A DNA stretch of 14,971 bases from Coemansia sp. RSA 1804 (GCA_027578815.1 JANBTH010000549.1:1-14971), one strand, 5' to 3'. Positions 1 through 8,855 are shown, counted from the first letter of the stretch. The notes: a model not told the origin generated them from the letters alone. A program made the numbers and translations.

Positions 1-538
1 ATTTTTTTTTTCATTTTTTTGGACAGCTGGATCGGAAACGAAAAGGTTGTGTCCGTTCATAGATACCGATGCATTGCGTATGTCACCACTACCTCACCTA
101 TTCATTCACTATTCCACGTTGTTACATGTTTTTTTTTTTTGCGAGAGACCCTGGATGTCATTTTGCGCTGGCTGATGTTAGTATTCGATTTGTGCTGGGC
201 GGTTGTGATCATGTCTGTGATTTGATTGTCTGATCCCACGGGTCTTTTTCCTTTTTGGCTGCGACTTTTTTTTTTTTTTTTTGGAGATTAGCGAGAAAAG
301 TGTGAAGAGGGGCGCTTTCAGCTTCTTTGTTATCCTGCAACAACATCTAGTGTTGTGTCCAGATCAGGGAAAACTCTTTTTCCTTTTTCTACTTCCGGTG
401 GTTCTGTTTTCTACATAACCTTTCCTGCTTTTAAATAGTATACAAAGAGAGAGAACATTAATCAACCCCCTCACCCACCGATATAACTGCTTATCTGTCT
501 GTCTATCGTTCTCGGTTCCACATTCTCAACTGCGAACA
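1..538. other. Upstream region and 5' leader of the purine gene
   Basis: No supported gene lies here. The stretch is rich in T-runs (around 3-20, 128-140 and 267-282) and ends in a pyrimidine-rich leader with CT repeats just before the ATG at 539. A TATA-like stretch (TTTAAATAGTATAC) sits near 430-443, about 100 bp before the start codon, and is the best core promoter candidate. The only open frame (19-225) has low-complexity composition and no recognisable domain. I saw no TGACTC element of the kind bound by Bas1 in yeast purine genes. Confidence 0.5.
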
Positions 539-2465
539 ATGTCCAAACCCATCGGTAAGCCCCCCAGCCCAACTGCATTTCACACCATCTCATTGGACAC
601 CCCCGCCTCAAAACCCCCCCTGTTTAGTTACTAACCTCCAACCGGTTACTATTACTGCTGGCAACCTACCCCTCTCCTCGCACTGCGCGTAATCCACAGT
701 AGCACTTCTCTCGGTGTACGACAAAACCGGGCTGATCGAGCTGGCAAAGGGCCTGCACGACCTGGGCGTCGAGCTGGTCGCATCGGGAGGCACATCCAAG
801 GCGATCCGCAACGCCGGGCTTCCGGTGAAGGACGTGTCGGACATCACCCGCGCACCCGAGATGCTTGGCGGGCGCGTGAAGACGCTCCATCCGGCGGTGC
901 ATGGCGGGATTCTGGCGCGCGACATCGAGAGCGACGAGGCGGATCTGGCCGCGCAGGCGATCGACAAGATCACGTATGTGTTCTGCAACCTGTATCCGTT
1001 CAAGAAGACTGTTGCGCGCGACGGGGTTACGGTTGCCGAGGCCGTGGAGGAGATCGATATTGGCGGCGTGACGCTGCTGCGTGCGGCGGCCAAGAACCAC
1101 GCGCGCGTCAGCATTCTCAGTGATCCCGCGGATTACGCGCAGCTGCTGGCCGAGGTGCGCGACAGCGGGGCGGTGGCCGATGCTACGCGCCAGCGCTGGG
1201 CGCTCAAGGCGTTCGACCACACGGCCGATTACGACGCAGCCATCGCCGACTACTTCCGCAAGCAGTACGCGCGCGGCACGGCGCAGATGGCGCTGCGGTA
1301 CGGGGCCAATCCGCACCAGGCGCCGGCGCAGGCGTTTGTTGACGAGGAGGCCGGCGGTCGGCTGCCAATCGCCGTGGTCAACGGCTCGCCCGGCTACATC
1401 AATCTGCTGGATGCGCTGAATGCCTGGCCGCTGGTCAAGGAGCTGCGCGCGGCGCTCGGGTTGCCTGCGGCTGCGTCGTTCAAGCATGTGTCGCCCGCCG
1501 GCGCTGCCGTCGGCGTTGCGCTTTCGCCCGTCGAGGCGGAGGTGTGCATGGTTGCCGATGTTGCTGCTGGGCTGACGCCGCTGGCCACCGCCTATGCGCG
1601 CGCCCGCGGTGCCGACCGCATGTCGTCGTTCGGCGACTGGGTTGCGCTGTCCGACGAGTGCGATGTTGCCACGGCGCGCCTTATCTCGCGCGAGGTGTCG
1701 GACGGCGTCATTGCGCCTGGATACGCGCCCGAGGCGCTGGAGATTCTGCGCAAGAAGAAGGGCGGCAAGTACCATGTGCTCCAGGTCGACCCCTCCTACG
1801 AGCCGCCGGCCATCGAGACGCGCCAGGTGTACGGAGTCAGTCTGCAGCAGCGGCGCAATGACGCGCGCATCACTCCGGCGCTGTTTGGGAACATCGTGTC
1901 GCAGAACAAGGATCTGTCGGAGGCGGCGGCGCGCGACCTGGTGGTTGCCACGATTGCGCTCAAGTACACGCAGTCCAACTCCGTGTGCTACGCGCGCAAC
2001 GGCATGGTGGTTGGGCTGGGTGCCGGCCAGCAGTCGCGCATCCACTGCACACGGCTTGCCGGCGACAAGGCCGACAACTGGTGGCTGCGCCATCATCCCA
2101 AGGTCCTGGGTCTGCAGTTCGCCGCCGGAGCCAAGCGCGCCGACCGCTCCAACGCGATTGATCTGTACGTCACGGGGCAGACTGGCGAGGGCGTGGAGCT
2201 CGATGCGTGGAAGGCCAACTTTGCCGCGGTTCCCGAGCCGCTGACCGCCGAGGAGCGTGCCCAGCATCTGGCCCAGCGCTCCGGCGTGGCTGTTGCCTCC
2301 GACGCTTTCTTCCCGTTCTCCGACAATATCCACAGGGCGCACCGCTCGGGCGTCGATTTCGTTGCCGCGCCGTCGGGCAGCATTCAGGACCAGGCTGTCA
2401 TTGAGGCTGCTGATGCTTACGGCATGGTTCTGGCGCACACCAATCTCCGTCTTTTCCACCACTAG
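539..2465 (+). CDS. ADE17: Bifunctional AICAR transformylase / IMP cyclohydrolase
   Basis: This enzyme performs the last two steps of de novo purine synthesis in the cytosol. It formylates AICAR with 10-formyl-THF and then closes the ring to give IMP. Exon 1 (539-554) encodes MSKPI plus one base; exon 2 starts at 700, giving MSKPIVALLSVYDKTG and a 593-residue protein, the normal family length. The N-terminal MGS-like cyclohydrolase domain (about 1-200) shows ASGGTSKAI and GRVKTLHPAVHGG. The transformylase domain begins near RYGANPHQ (205-212) and carries the catalytic Lys267-His268 pair in SFKHVSPAG, equivalent to human Lys266-His267. The C-terminus LRLFHH is typical of the family. Third codon positions are strongly GC-rich, which leaves a long accidental antisense frame. 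A poly(A) signal lies at 2589-2594. Yeast has two paralogues, ADE16 and ADE17, and the symbol is used in that sense. Confidence 0.96.
555..699 (+). other. ADE17: Intron 1 of the purine gene (145 nt, phase 1)
   Basis: The donor GTAAGC follows ATCG at 551-554, and the acceptor CACAG ends at 699. Splicing joins G to TA to make a valine codon and restores the conserved N-terminus ALLSVYDKTG. This puts the first coding exon at only 16 nt. The frame of exon 2 has no ATG near its 5' end (position 714 is GTG), so the spliced model is needed to start the protein. Confidence 0.9.
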
Positions 2466-2915
2466 AGAATGAGCGTGGTGGTCATAGGATAACCTTGTAT
2501 GTGTGCCCTGGTGCGCGTTATTTTTAGGGCCGCGCTTTTTATCCCCTTGGTTCATTGAATATTTCCTTCCGTGAAAGCGAGTGTGGGGAATAAAATTTCA
2601 GAGATCAGTTTTCCTGTTTGTTTCTTTTTTTTTTGCACCGAGAGGTTGGGATTGGGAGGGACGACTATTTATCAGCTTTCAGGTCCGCTGGAATGAACGC
2701 CAGTCGTAAATGCCCGCGCGCAGCTGCTTACTGGAGAATGGTGAAATAAAAAGAAAAGCTGTGTTCAGGCTTCACTTTTTTTCCACACCTCTACAACTTT
2801 TTATTCCCCCTCTTTCCCTTTTTTATTTCTTGTCTTTCAATTTGAATACAAAAAAAGCCAATTTTCTTTTATTTCTTACTTTTATCTTTCTTTTTCAGTT
2901 CAAATCTACGCAATA
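2466..2915. other. Intergenic: purine gene 3' UTR and LPD1 promoter/leader
   Basis: The 3' part of the purine transcript ends near an AATAAA at 2589-2594, about 125 bp after the stop codon. From about 2770 to 2900 the sequence is dominated by pyrimidine tracts (runs of T and CT). This is a common feature of fungal core promoters and leaders of highly expressed genes. An open frame at 2710-2916 is made of these tracts and is not credible as a protein. No canonical TATA box was identified. Confidence 0.6.
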
Positions 2916-4597
2916 ATGCTTCGTTCGGCAGTGCTCAAAACCCGCGTTGCTGCTGGTGCTATCCACAGCCCGCTTCCCTCGTGGACCTTTGTCCGCGCAT
3001 ACAGCTCCGCGCCTAAAGGTAAATTTCCGCCATAGAAACCACGCTCGTTATCTGCTACCATTCTCGCTTTCCCACCGCTCGTGATTCGCATGGATCTCGG
3101 GTGATTTGAAATTGTACCACTGGCAAAATGAACCAACCCATGTAATTTACTAAAAAAGACAAGAGGAAACCAAGTAATTATGTGCTTCTTGTAGAGTTCG
3201 ACACCGTCGTCATCGGCGGAGGCCCCGGCGGATATGTGGCGGCGATCAAGGCGGCACAGCTTGGACAGAAGACGGCGTGCATTGAGAAGCGCGACACGCT
3301 TGGCGGCACGTGCCTCAACGTCGGATGCATCCCGTCCAAGGCGCTGCTGAACAACTCGCACCTGTACCACGAGGCCAAGCACGGGCTGGCCAAGCGCGGA
3401 ATCGAGGTTGGCGAGGTCAAGCTCAACCTGCAGCAGCTGCTTGCCGATAAGGATAAGGCGGTGACGGGGCTGACGCGCGGAATCGAGATGCTGTTCAAGA
3501 AGAACAAGGTCGAGTGGATCAAGGGCGCCGGCACACTGACGTCGCCCAACGATGTGGAGGTTGCGCTTAATGCCGGTGGCGTGGAGTCGGTGCGCGCCAA
3601 GAACATTATCATTGCCACGGGGTCTGAGGCCACGCCGTTCCCTGGGTTCGAGATCGATGAGAAGCAGATCATCACGTCGACGGGTGCGCTGGCGCTGGAG
3701 AAGGTGCCCGAGAAGATGATCGTCATCGGCGGAGGCGTCATCGGACTGGAGCTGGGCTCGGTGTGGAGCCGTCTTGGAGCCGAGGTCACGGTGGTGGAGT
3801 ATCTGCCGGCGATCGGCGCTGGCATGGACGCGGAGCTGGCCAAGGCGTTCCAGCGGTCGCTGTCCAAGCAGGGCATCAAGTTCAAGACCAGCACAAAGGT
3901 TGTTGGGTCGGAGAAGAAGGACGGCAATGTTCTTGTCAACGTTGAGAGCGCCAAGGGCGGCAAGCAGGAGACGCTGACGGCCGACGTTGTGCTGCTATCT
4001 GTTGGACGGCGGCCGTACACGGAGGGCCTCGGACTGGAGAACGTCGGCGTCAAGGTTGACGGCAAGGGTCGCGTGGAGATGGCCGATGTGCATCAGCTGC
4101 GCACTTCGGTGCCCAGCATCCACGTTATCGGCGACGTCACCACCGGCGCGATGCTTGCGCACAAGGCCGAGGAGGAGGGAATTGCCGCCGTCGAGTGCAT
4201 CACCAACGGCCACGGCCACGTCAACTACGACGTCATCCCCAGCGTCATCTACACGCACCCGGAGGTCGCGTGGGTCGGGCGCAACGAGCAGCAGCTCAAG
4301 GAGGCCGGCGTCAAGTACAAGATCGGATCGTTCCCATTCCAGGCCAACTCGCGCGCAAAGACCATCGATGACGCCGAGGGTCTTGTCAAGATCATCACTG
4401 ACGCCGAGACCGACCGCATTCTGGGCGCCCACATCATCGGCCCCAACGCCGGCGAGATGATTGCCGAGGCCTGTCTTGCCATGGAGTACGGCGGCTCCGC
4501 GGAGGATGTCGCCCGCACCTGCCACGCCCATCCAACCATGTCCGAGGCCTTCAAGGAGGCCTGCATGGCTGCCTACTCCAAGCCCATCCACTTCTAG
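2916..4597 (+). CDS. LPD1: Dihydrolipoamide dehydrogenase (E3), mitochondrial
   Basis: This FAD/NAD flavoprotein reoxidises dihydrolipoamide for the pyruvate, 2-oxoglutarate and branched-chain dehydrogenases and the glycine cleavage system in the mitochondrial matrix. Exon 1 (2916-3018) encodes a basic, Ser/Ala-rich presequence (MLRSAVLKTR...AYSSAPK). Exon 2 runs from 3195. The protein is 501 residues, normal for the family. The FAD-binding motif is VVIGGGPGG at about 39-47. The redox disulfide is Cys74/Cys79 in GGTCLNVGCIPSK. The NAD-binding motif is VIGGGVIGLELG. The dimer-interface catalytic dyad His480/Glu485 lies in HPTMSEAF near the C-terminus, and nothing essential is missing. It is co-oriented with the purine gene and convergent with the KGD4-like gene, whose product binds this enzyme. 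Confidence 0.97.
3019..3194 (+). other. LPD1: Intron 1 of LPD1 (176 nt, phase 1)
   Basis: The donor GTAAAT follows CCTAAAG (exon 1 ends at 3018), and the acceptor CTTGTAG ends at 3194. Joining G with AG gives glutamate and continues into FDTVVIGGG, the expected start of the FAD domain. The intron separates the mitochondrial presequence from the mature enzyme. It is AT-rich compared with the flanking exons. Confidence 0.9.
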
Positions 4598-4813
4598 GCC
4601 TCTTTTCCATTGAGTCTATCGCAGGGAGGTTGTTGTGTGCTTGCCTCCCCTGCTCTTGCTTTAGTCTCCTCAATTCTATTTCTTTCTACACTTTTTATAC
4701 TTGGCCACATAAAAAAGCTACAGTCGTAAATGTCTATTGCGCTTGCCTATTTGCCTGTCTTGTCTGTGGAGGCCAGAAGCCGCTGCTCCAGCTACGTGTC
4801 CCTTCCTGCTCTC
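4598..4813. other. Convergent 3' spacer between LPD1 and the KGD4-like gene
   Basis: A 216-bp tail-to-tail spacer. It is T-rich (TTTCTTTCTACAC and similar) and holds an ATAAAA-type element at about 4708-4713 that could serve LPD1 polyadenylation. No separate gene is supported. The plus-strand open frames that run through here into 4908 and 5089 are antisense to the KGD4-like gene. Confidence 0.5.
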
Positions 4814-5101
4814 TTAGTATGTGGATGCGCCGCCAGACTCGATGGCCTCAATCTCGGCCTCGCTCACAGGCAGGGGACGGTAGCGCGCAGGCAGCTCCCA
4901 GAAGTTGATGGCTTCGCCAGCTCCCTTCGCCGACGCCGACGCCGAGCCACTTCCGCCTGCCACCGCCGACTGCTGCTGCTGCTGCTGCTGCTGCTTTTGT
5001 GTCTTCCACACGTTTTTCCGCGGTCCGATAAACCTAATCAGCGGAACGTGTTTGTGCCACTGGTACTGTGCCTTGGCCTGCGCAAGTAATGTGAGTCTCA
5101 T
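4814..5101 (-). CDS. KGD4: KGD4/YMR31/MRPS36-like subunit of 2-oxoglutarate dehydrogenase
   Basis: A small 95-residue protein. It matches the two conserved ends of the MRPS36/Kgd4 family: an N-terminal HKHVPLIRFIGPRKN block (residues 16-30) and a C-terminal ELPARYRPLPVSEAEIEAIESGG block. The middle is a low-complexity linker with eight glutamines (37-44) and Ala/Gly/Ser repeats. The family was once annotated as a small mitoribosomal protein. It is now known as the adaptor that holds E3 on the E1-E2 core of 2-oxoglutarate dehydrogenase. The start MRLTLLAQAK gives a short basic N-terminus suited to mitochondrial import, and an in-frame TAA lies two codons upstream, so the ATG at 5101 is the first possible start without an intron. 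An upstream exon cannot be excluded. Its neighbour LPD1 encodes E3. Confidence 0.82.
   Translation of the reverse strand: MRLTLLAQAKAQYQWHKHVPLIRFIGPRKNVWKTQKQQQQQQQQSAVAGGSGSASASAKGAGEAINFWELPARYRPLPVSEAEIEAIESGGASTY
4970..4993 (-). repeat. (CAG)8 microsatellite encoding polyglutamine
   Basis: There are eight perfect CTG units on the plus strand, read as CAG on the minus strand. They encode Gln37-Gln44 of the KGD4-like protein, between its two conserved blocks. The perfect repeat suggests recent slippage and likely length variation between strains. Confidence 0.95.
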
Positions 5102-5131
5102 CCTTTATGTTGCTAATGATTGCCACCGTTC

Positions 5132-5152
5132 TTATGCTTCTTTTGCTTCCAT
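5132..5152 (-). other. Possible short upstream ORF in the KGD4-like leader
   Basis: On the minus strand an ATG at 5152 opens a six-codon reading frame (MEAKEA) that stops at 5132, 30 bp before the KGD4-like start. It lies downstream of the TATA box, so it is probably in the mRNA leader. Whether it is translated is not known. Confidence 0.4.
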
Positions 5153-5224
5153 AAATTGATAAACTAGAGGGGGATTTGAATTACAAAGAGAAAAGATAAA
5201 AAGAGGAGAGTCAGGTGCGGAACC

Positions 5225-5230
5225 TTTATA
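5225..5230 (-). promoter_or_regulatory. TATA box for the KGD4-like gene
   Basis: TATAAA on the minus strand, in the context AAATATAAAGG, 124-129 bp upstream of the ATG at 5101. The spacing and orientation fit a core promoter, and no other candidate was found between 5102 and 5260. Confidence 0.5.
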
Positions 5231-5499
5231 TTTTTTTCCCTTTTTATTTTTCCAGCTAGTGGATAAGCTTTCGCGTTGACTGATTAGGCAATGTAATCAA
5301 GGAAATCCCCGCTTCCGCCACAGCCGAACAATGTTTTTTTTTCCGAAATGTTGGGCTTGACGTCGTCGATACATGTCCCGCAATTAATTCGGTGCAAAGG
5401 GAGCGCTCTGCATCTGGACATACCGCCACTTGCCCAAACATAAAACTAACGGCTTCGATAAAACTAAACTATAGCGATCATACATCTATTGAAACGATA

Positions 5500-5964
5500 T
5501 TCCAGTCTTTGCTGTTTTGATTTGTCATCCAAGCTGATCCCCGAAGACCCAGCCCAACGCACCCGCCTGTACGATTTCATCAATATCGTTGACTCCCGCT
5601 TTAGGCCCTCCGTTTACAAGATTCTGATGGCCAGCGACCCGGATGCTCAAAAAGCCAGTATTGATCTGGCTTTATCTGCCGTGCGCGAAGCCAGCAAGGC
5701 GCTTGAGGACCAGTGGGCGCTCCCTGGTAGTAACGGCGGGCCGTTCTGGTTGGACGCGCGTTTTGGGTTGCTGAAATCGTGCTCTCCTCGTCGGTTAGTG
5801 TGCTTGGTGTCCTGCGCCACTACCGCGGTGTTGAAATCCCCGATACCCAGGCGTACGCTGCCTTTATTCGCTGGTGCAGTGCGTTCAAGAGCGATCCGCT
5901 GTTTACGGAGTTTGAACCTGACTTTGAGGAGCAGATCGTTGCATTCAAGAAGATTGTGGCCTGA
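5500..5964 (+). pseudogene. Glutathione S-transferase C-terminal fragment, frameshifted
   Basis: The reading frame from about 5519 to 5770 encodes a GST C-terminal domain. It starts at SSKLIPEDPAQRTRLYDF, continues through a helical stretch, and reaches the typical GGPFWLDARFGL. The homology then moves to another frame at about 5772, with AEIVLSSSVSVLGVLRHYRG, and ends in EEQIVAFKKIVA at 5961 before TGA. One base appears to be missing between 5762 and 5774. No splice sites fit, so this is a frameshift rather than an intron. There is no in-frame ATG before the domain, and the N-terminal thioredoxin-fold half is not recognisable upstream. Just upstream, another frame (5500-5517) reads FQSLLF, resembling the ESL motif that ends the thioredoxin half, which suggests a second frameshift near 5515. 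It is most likely a decayed omega/theta-like GST; a sequencing error could explain the single shift but not the missing N-terminus. Confidence 0.7.
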
Positions 5965-6791
5965 AATTTAATCTGCTTTTTAGAATTGTTGTTTTCTTAC
6001 TCATTTCTAAATACTCTCAAGAACAAACCAACGCTTTAAATTGTTCTCAAAATGTGTGTTGCATATATGGCAAGTGAGTTTGTGATATTTAATATCCATT
6101 GTTATTTATTTTGCAATTTTTGAGGGGGGGAAAGCAAAAAATAAAACATGGAACATTCTCATTTCCATATAAATGTTGCTATAAAACCTTGTCCCTTTAT
6201 TTTGCTCGGTGACATCACTGACCAGGACACATTGTTTCTATTGCATGTATGTATGCAAAAACATTAGCGCGTATGAAAATGTAGGAATAATCTAATTTCC
6301 GTAGCAGTTTTTAATGTGAATTGTGCACTGCACTTTCTTTTCCTCCACTACTGTTATATCTTAAATACGAGAATTTAATGAAGGAGCAAAAAACACCGAG
6401 TCGTATTTTTATGTTGAACCCCCGAGGAATGCAGAGTAAATCACAATGACATTTGGCTGTGCATTTTGGTCTGCCTGTTTCTGCAAGACAGCACATGGAC
6501 AAGTAGACCAGAAAAAAGTGTTTCTGAGAGTGATATTGGCTGGAAGGTTTATATCTTGCTTATTCTCTACTCCAATTTCTGTATAAATATCAACGCGGCC
6601 GAGCAAACTTATTTTTAAGGGAAAATAATAGCTGGTTGTCAACAAACAAATGTAAACGTATTCACTTCTCCAATTCACACATACACTTTTTAGCTTTGCC
6701 ACCAGCCAGCACCAGCGTACATTTATGGCTTTAACAAGAAAAGTGCATTCTAACTTGTAGTCAATCTCCGACCTTTCCAATTAAAAAGAGA
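5965..6791. other. Intergenic AT-rich region upstream of the ABC transporter
   Basis: No credible gene was found. There is a TATAAAT at 6582-6588, about 205 bp before the transporter ATG, and another TATAAAA near 6180-6186. The longest open frame (minus 6409-6780, 123 codons) has no recognisable domain and covers the likely promoter and leader. A G-run (seven G) lies at about 6124-6130. The 3' UTR of any transcript from the GST remnant would also lie here. Confidence 0.5.
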
Positions 6792-8855
6792 ATGCCAACA
6801 CCGAATTCGTCCACGTGGACAACCAGAAACAACAGCATGTCAGATCCAATTCTTAGCTGGAGCGATCTCAACTACGATGTCAGAACCAAAGACGGCGACC
6901 GCCGAGTGCTGAGCAACATCTCTGGCAGCATATATCCCGGGGAGCTGGTGGCCATCATGGGATCGTCGGGAGCAGGCAAAACAACGCTGCTCAACGTACT
7001 CGCAGGCCGTGTCCAAGGCGGACGGCTCTACGGAAACATCAGATTCAACGGCACAAAGCGCAACCCACGCGAGTTCAAGCGCATGCTGGCCTATGTTGAG
7101 CAGGAGGATCTGATGTACGCAACGCTTACTGTGAAAGAGACGCTTACAGTATCTGCAAAGCTTCGTCTGCCTAACGAAAAGTTCACTGACCGAGAAAAGA
7201 AGAGTCGTGTGGATGAGATTATGCGCCAGCTGCGTTTGTCGCATATTGCAGACACACAAATAGGCGGAAACAACATGCGCGGGGTCTCCGGTGGTGAGCG
7301 GAAGCGTGTGAGCATCGGCATTGAGCTTGTCACAGATCCGTCAATCCTAGTTCTCGATGAGCCATCGTCGGGACTCGATTCGTCGTCTGCTGAAATGGTC
7401 GTCAAGCTGACAAAGGAGATGTGTCATAAGCGTAATCTTTGCACGCTTATGACCATCCACCAGCCCAGCGCGGAAATAGTGGCCCAGTTTGACAAGCTTA
7501 TTCTTCTTTCGCAGGGGAAGCTTGTGTACATGGGCGAGGCTTCCCGGGCGTTGTATTACTTTGAGCAGCTTGGCTACCCACCGACTAACCCGAACCCGGC
7601 CAACTTTTACATTGACCTGATGACAATTGACTTTTCAACTTCTGCGGCTATGAGTGAGAGCGAGACCCGTGTACAGAGCCTTGTCGACTCCTTTTCCGAA
7701 TTCCGTCGCAACGACCCTGGGTTGCTTCCAATCAAGGCGTCTTCTATTTCGGCCATTGCTTTGGCCAATGCACAGCCAGCAGCGGTATTGGACAGCAGAA
7801 ACAGCAGAAACAGCAGCAGCAGCAGCAGCAGCAGAAACAGCACAACATATTATAAAAATATTAATGAGTTTCAGAACAATGGCGAATACTCGTCACCCTC
7901 CCCGACTTCCGAGAAAGGTTGCAGCAACTACAATGGACCCCACGCCAATGTGATCACGGAAATAACCCACGAAACTGCTGGCCTGGCGCTGTACGAAGCG
8001 CCTCCAACAAACAGCTGGATAAGTGAGGTTCTTGTTCTGCTCAAGCGTGACTGGGTCCTCATCACCCGCAACAGAGCGCTCGTGCAAGGCTTCTTTGGCC
8101 AAAGTCTGGCAATGATGATCTTTGTGGGGTTTGTGTTTTTCCAGCTGAAAACCAACCAGGCATCCATTCAGAACCGCATTGGCGCGCTCTTCATGCTTGT
8201 TGTGCAGTGTACGTTTCCGGTGGCCATCCCAACCATGACCATGATTATGTCTGGCCGCAACGTGCTTTTCCGTGAGCGATCCGCCGCCACTTATCGCATG
8301 TCGAGCTACTTTGTTGCAAAAGCACTGAGCTTCTATCCGCTGGTGTATCTGACCCTGTATATCATGTATACGGGCGTGTATTTTATTGCACATCTCCAGT
8401 ATGACGCGACAAAGTTTTTCATTGGCATGGCGATACTCTCGGCCATCATCTTTGCTTCTCTCGGCTACGGGTTTGCCATTGCAATGTTGGTGCGCACCCT
8501 GGAGGTTGCGCATATTATCACGCCGGTTTCGCTAGCTATACTTATGCTTTTTGCAGGCAACCTGTCCAACGCCTCCGCCATTACACCAGTGCTGCGTTGG
8601 ATAAAGTACATTTGCATATTCTATTACTCGTACTCGGGCTTTATGCAAAACGAGTTTAACGGATTAACGTTTGAATGCAGCAACTCGTCAACCTCCTGCT
8701 ACCGCACCGGTAAGGAGGTTCTCTCCACATATGGTTTAGACCAACTGCCAATCTGGCTTGTTGTTCTTCTCAACGTCGTAATTGGGGTTGGGCTATACAC
8801 AGTGGCATACTGCGCACTGCGCTGGATTGCCAAACCACGCTTTTTGTGGCTCTAG
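6792..8855 (+). CDS. ABCG-type half ABC transporter
   Basis: An intronless 687-residue ATP-driven membrane exporter in the reverse ABCG order, nucleotide-binding domain first and membrane domain second. Walker A is GSSGAGKTT (57-65). The signature is VSGGERKR (165-172). Walker B is ILVLDEP, with Asp189 and catalytic Glu190. The D-loop is SSGLDS, and the H-loop is His223 in TIHQPS. The membrane half (about 410-687) starts with the ABCG-like amphipathic ISEVLVLLKRDW and has about six hydrophobic helices. An extracellular loop before the last helix holds CSNSSTSCYRTG, with paired cysteines and a glycosylation site, as in ABCG2-like proteins. Residues about 310-405 form a low-complexity linker with a serine run. 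As a half transporter it should dimerise. The substrate cannot be predicted; lipids, sterols or xenobiotics are the family range. Met16 is an alternative start. Confidence 0.93.
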   Translation: MPTPNSSTWTTRNNSMSDPILSWSDLNYDVRTKDGDRRVLSNISGSIYPGELVAIMGSSGAGKTTLLNVLAGRVQGGRLYGNIRFNGTKRNPREFKRMLAYVEQEDLMYATLTVKETLTVSAKLRLPNEKFTDREKKSRVDEIMRQLRLSHIADTQIGGNNMRGVSGGERKRVSIGIELVTDPSILVLDEPSSGLDSSSAEMVVKLTKEMCHKRNLCTLMTIHQPSAEIVAQFDKLILLSQGKLVYMGEASRALYYFEQLGYPPTNPNPANFYIDLMTIDFSTSAAMSESETRVQSLVDSFSEFRRNDPGLLPIKASSISAIALANAQPAAVLDSRNSRNSSSSSSSRNSTTYYKNINEFQNNGEYSSPSPTSEKGCSNYNGPHANVITEITHETAGLALYEAPPTNSWISEVLVLLKRDWVLITRNRALVQGFFGQSLAMMIFVGFVFFQLKTNQASIQNRIGALFMLVVQCTFPVAIPTMTMIMSGRNVLFRERSAATYRMSSYFVAKALSFYPLVYLTLYIMYTGVYFIAHLQYDATKFFIGMAILSAIIFASLGYGFAIAMLVRTLEVAHIITPVSLAILMLFAGNLSNASAITPVLRWIKYICIFYYSYSGFMQNEFNGLTFECSNSSTSCYRTGKEVLSTYGLDQLPIWLVVLLNVVIGVGLYTVAYCALRWIAKPRFLWL
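7811..7834 (+). repeat. (CAG)8 microsatellite read as polyserine
   Basis: Eight CAG units, read in the AGC frame, encode seven consecutive serines within NSRN-type imperfect repeats (about 7790-7845). They lie in the linker between the nucleotide-binding and membrane domains of the ABC transporter. The tract is probably length-variable and disordered. Confidence 0.9.

Noticed and set aside
666..2555. Minus-strand open frame of 629 codons
   Set aside because: It is exactly antisense to the ATIC-type gene. It stays open because GC-rich third positions on the plus strand remove stop codons on the other strand. It is Arg/His/Val-rich with no recognisable domain.
3178..4591. Minus-strand open frames at 3178-4065 and 3995-4591
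   Set aside because: Both are shadows of LPD1 with low-complexity Ser/Thr/Pro or Val/Asp composition.
4630..5159. Plus-strand frames 4630-4908, 4730-5089 and 4905-5159
   Set aside because: They run antisense through the KGD4-like gene. Poly-Leu and poly-Cys runs come from reading the CAG repeat in reverse.
6052..6290. Possible two-exon mini-gene: ATG at 6052, perfect GTGAGT donor at 6074, acceptor CAG at about 6225
   Set aside because: It would encode under 30 residues with no homology. The branch-like CTGAC sits too close to the acceptor. It is probably chance.
6409..6780. Minus-strand frame of 123 codons upstream of the ABC transporter
   Set aside because: It covers the likely promoter and leader of the transporter, with no domain, no promoter of its own and cysteine-rich random-looking composition.
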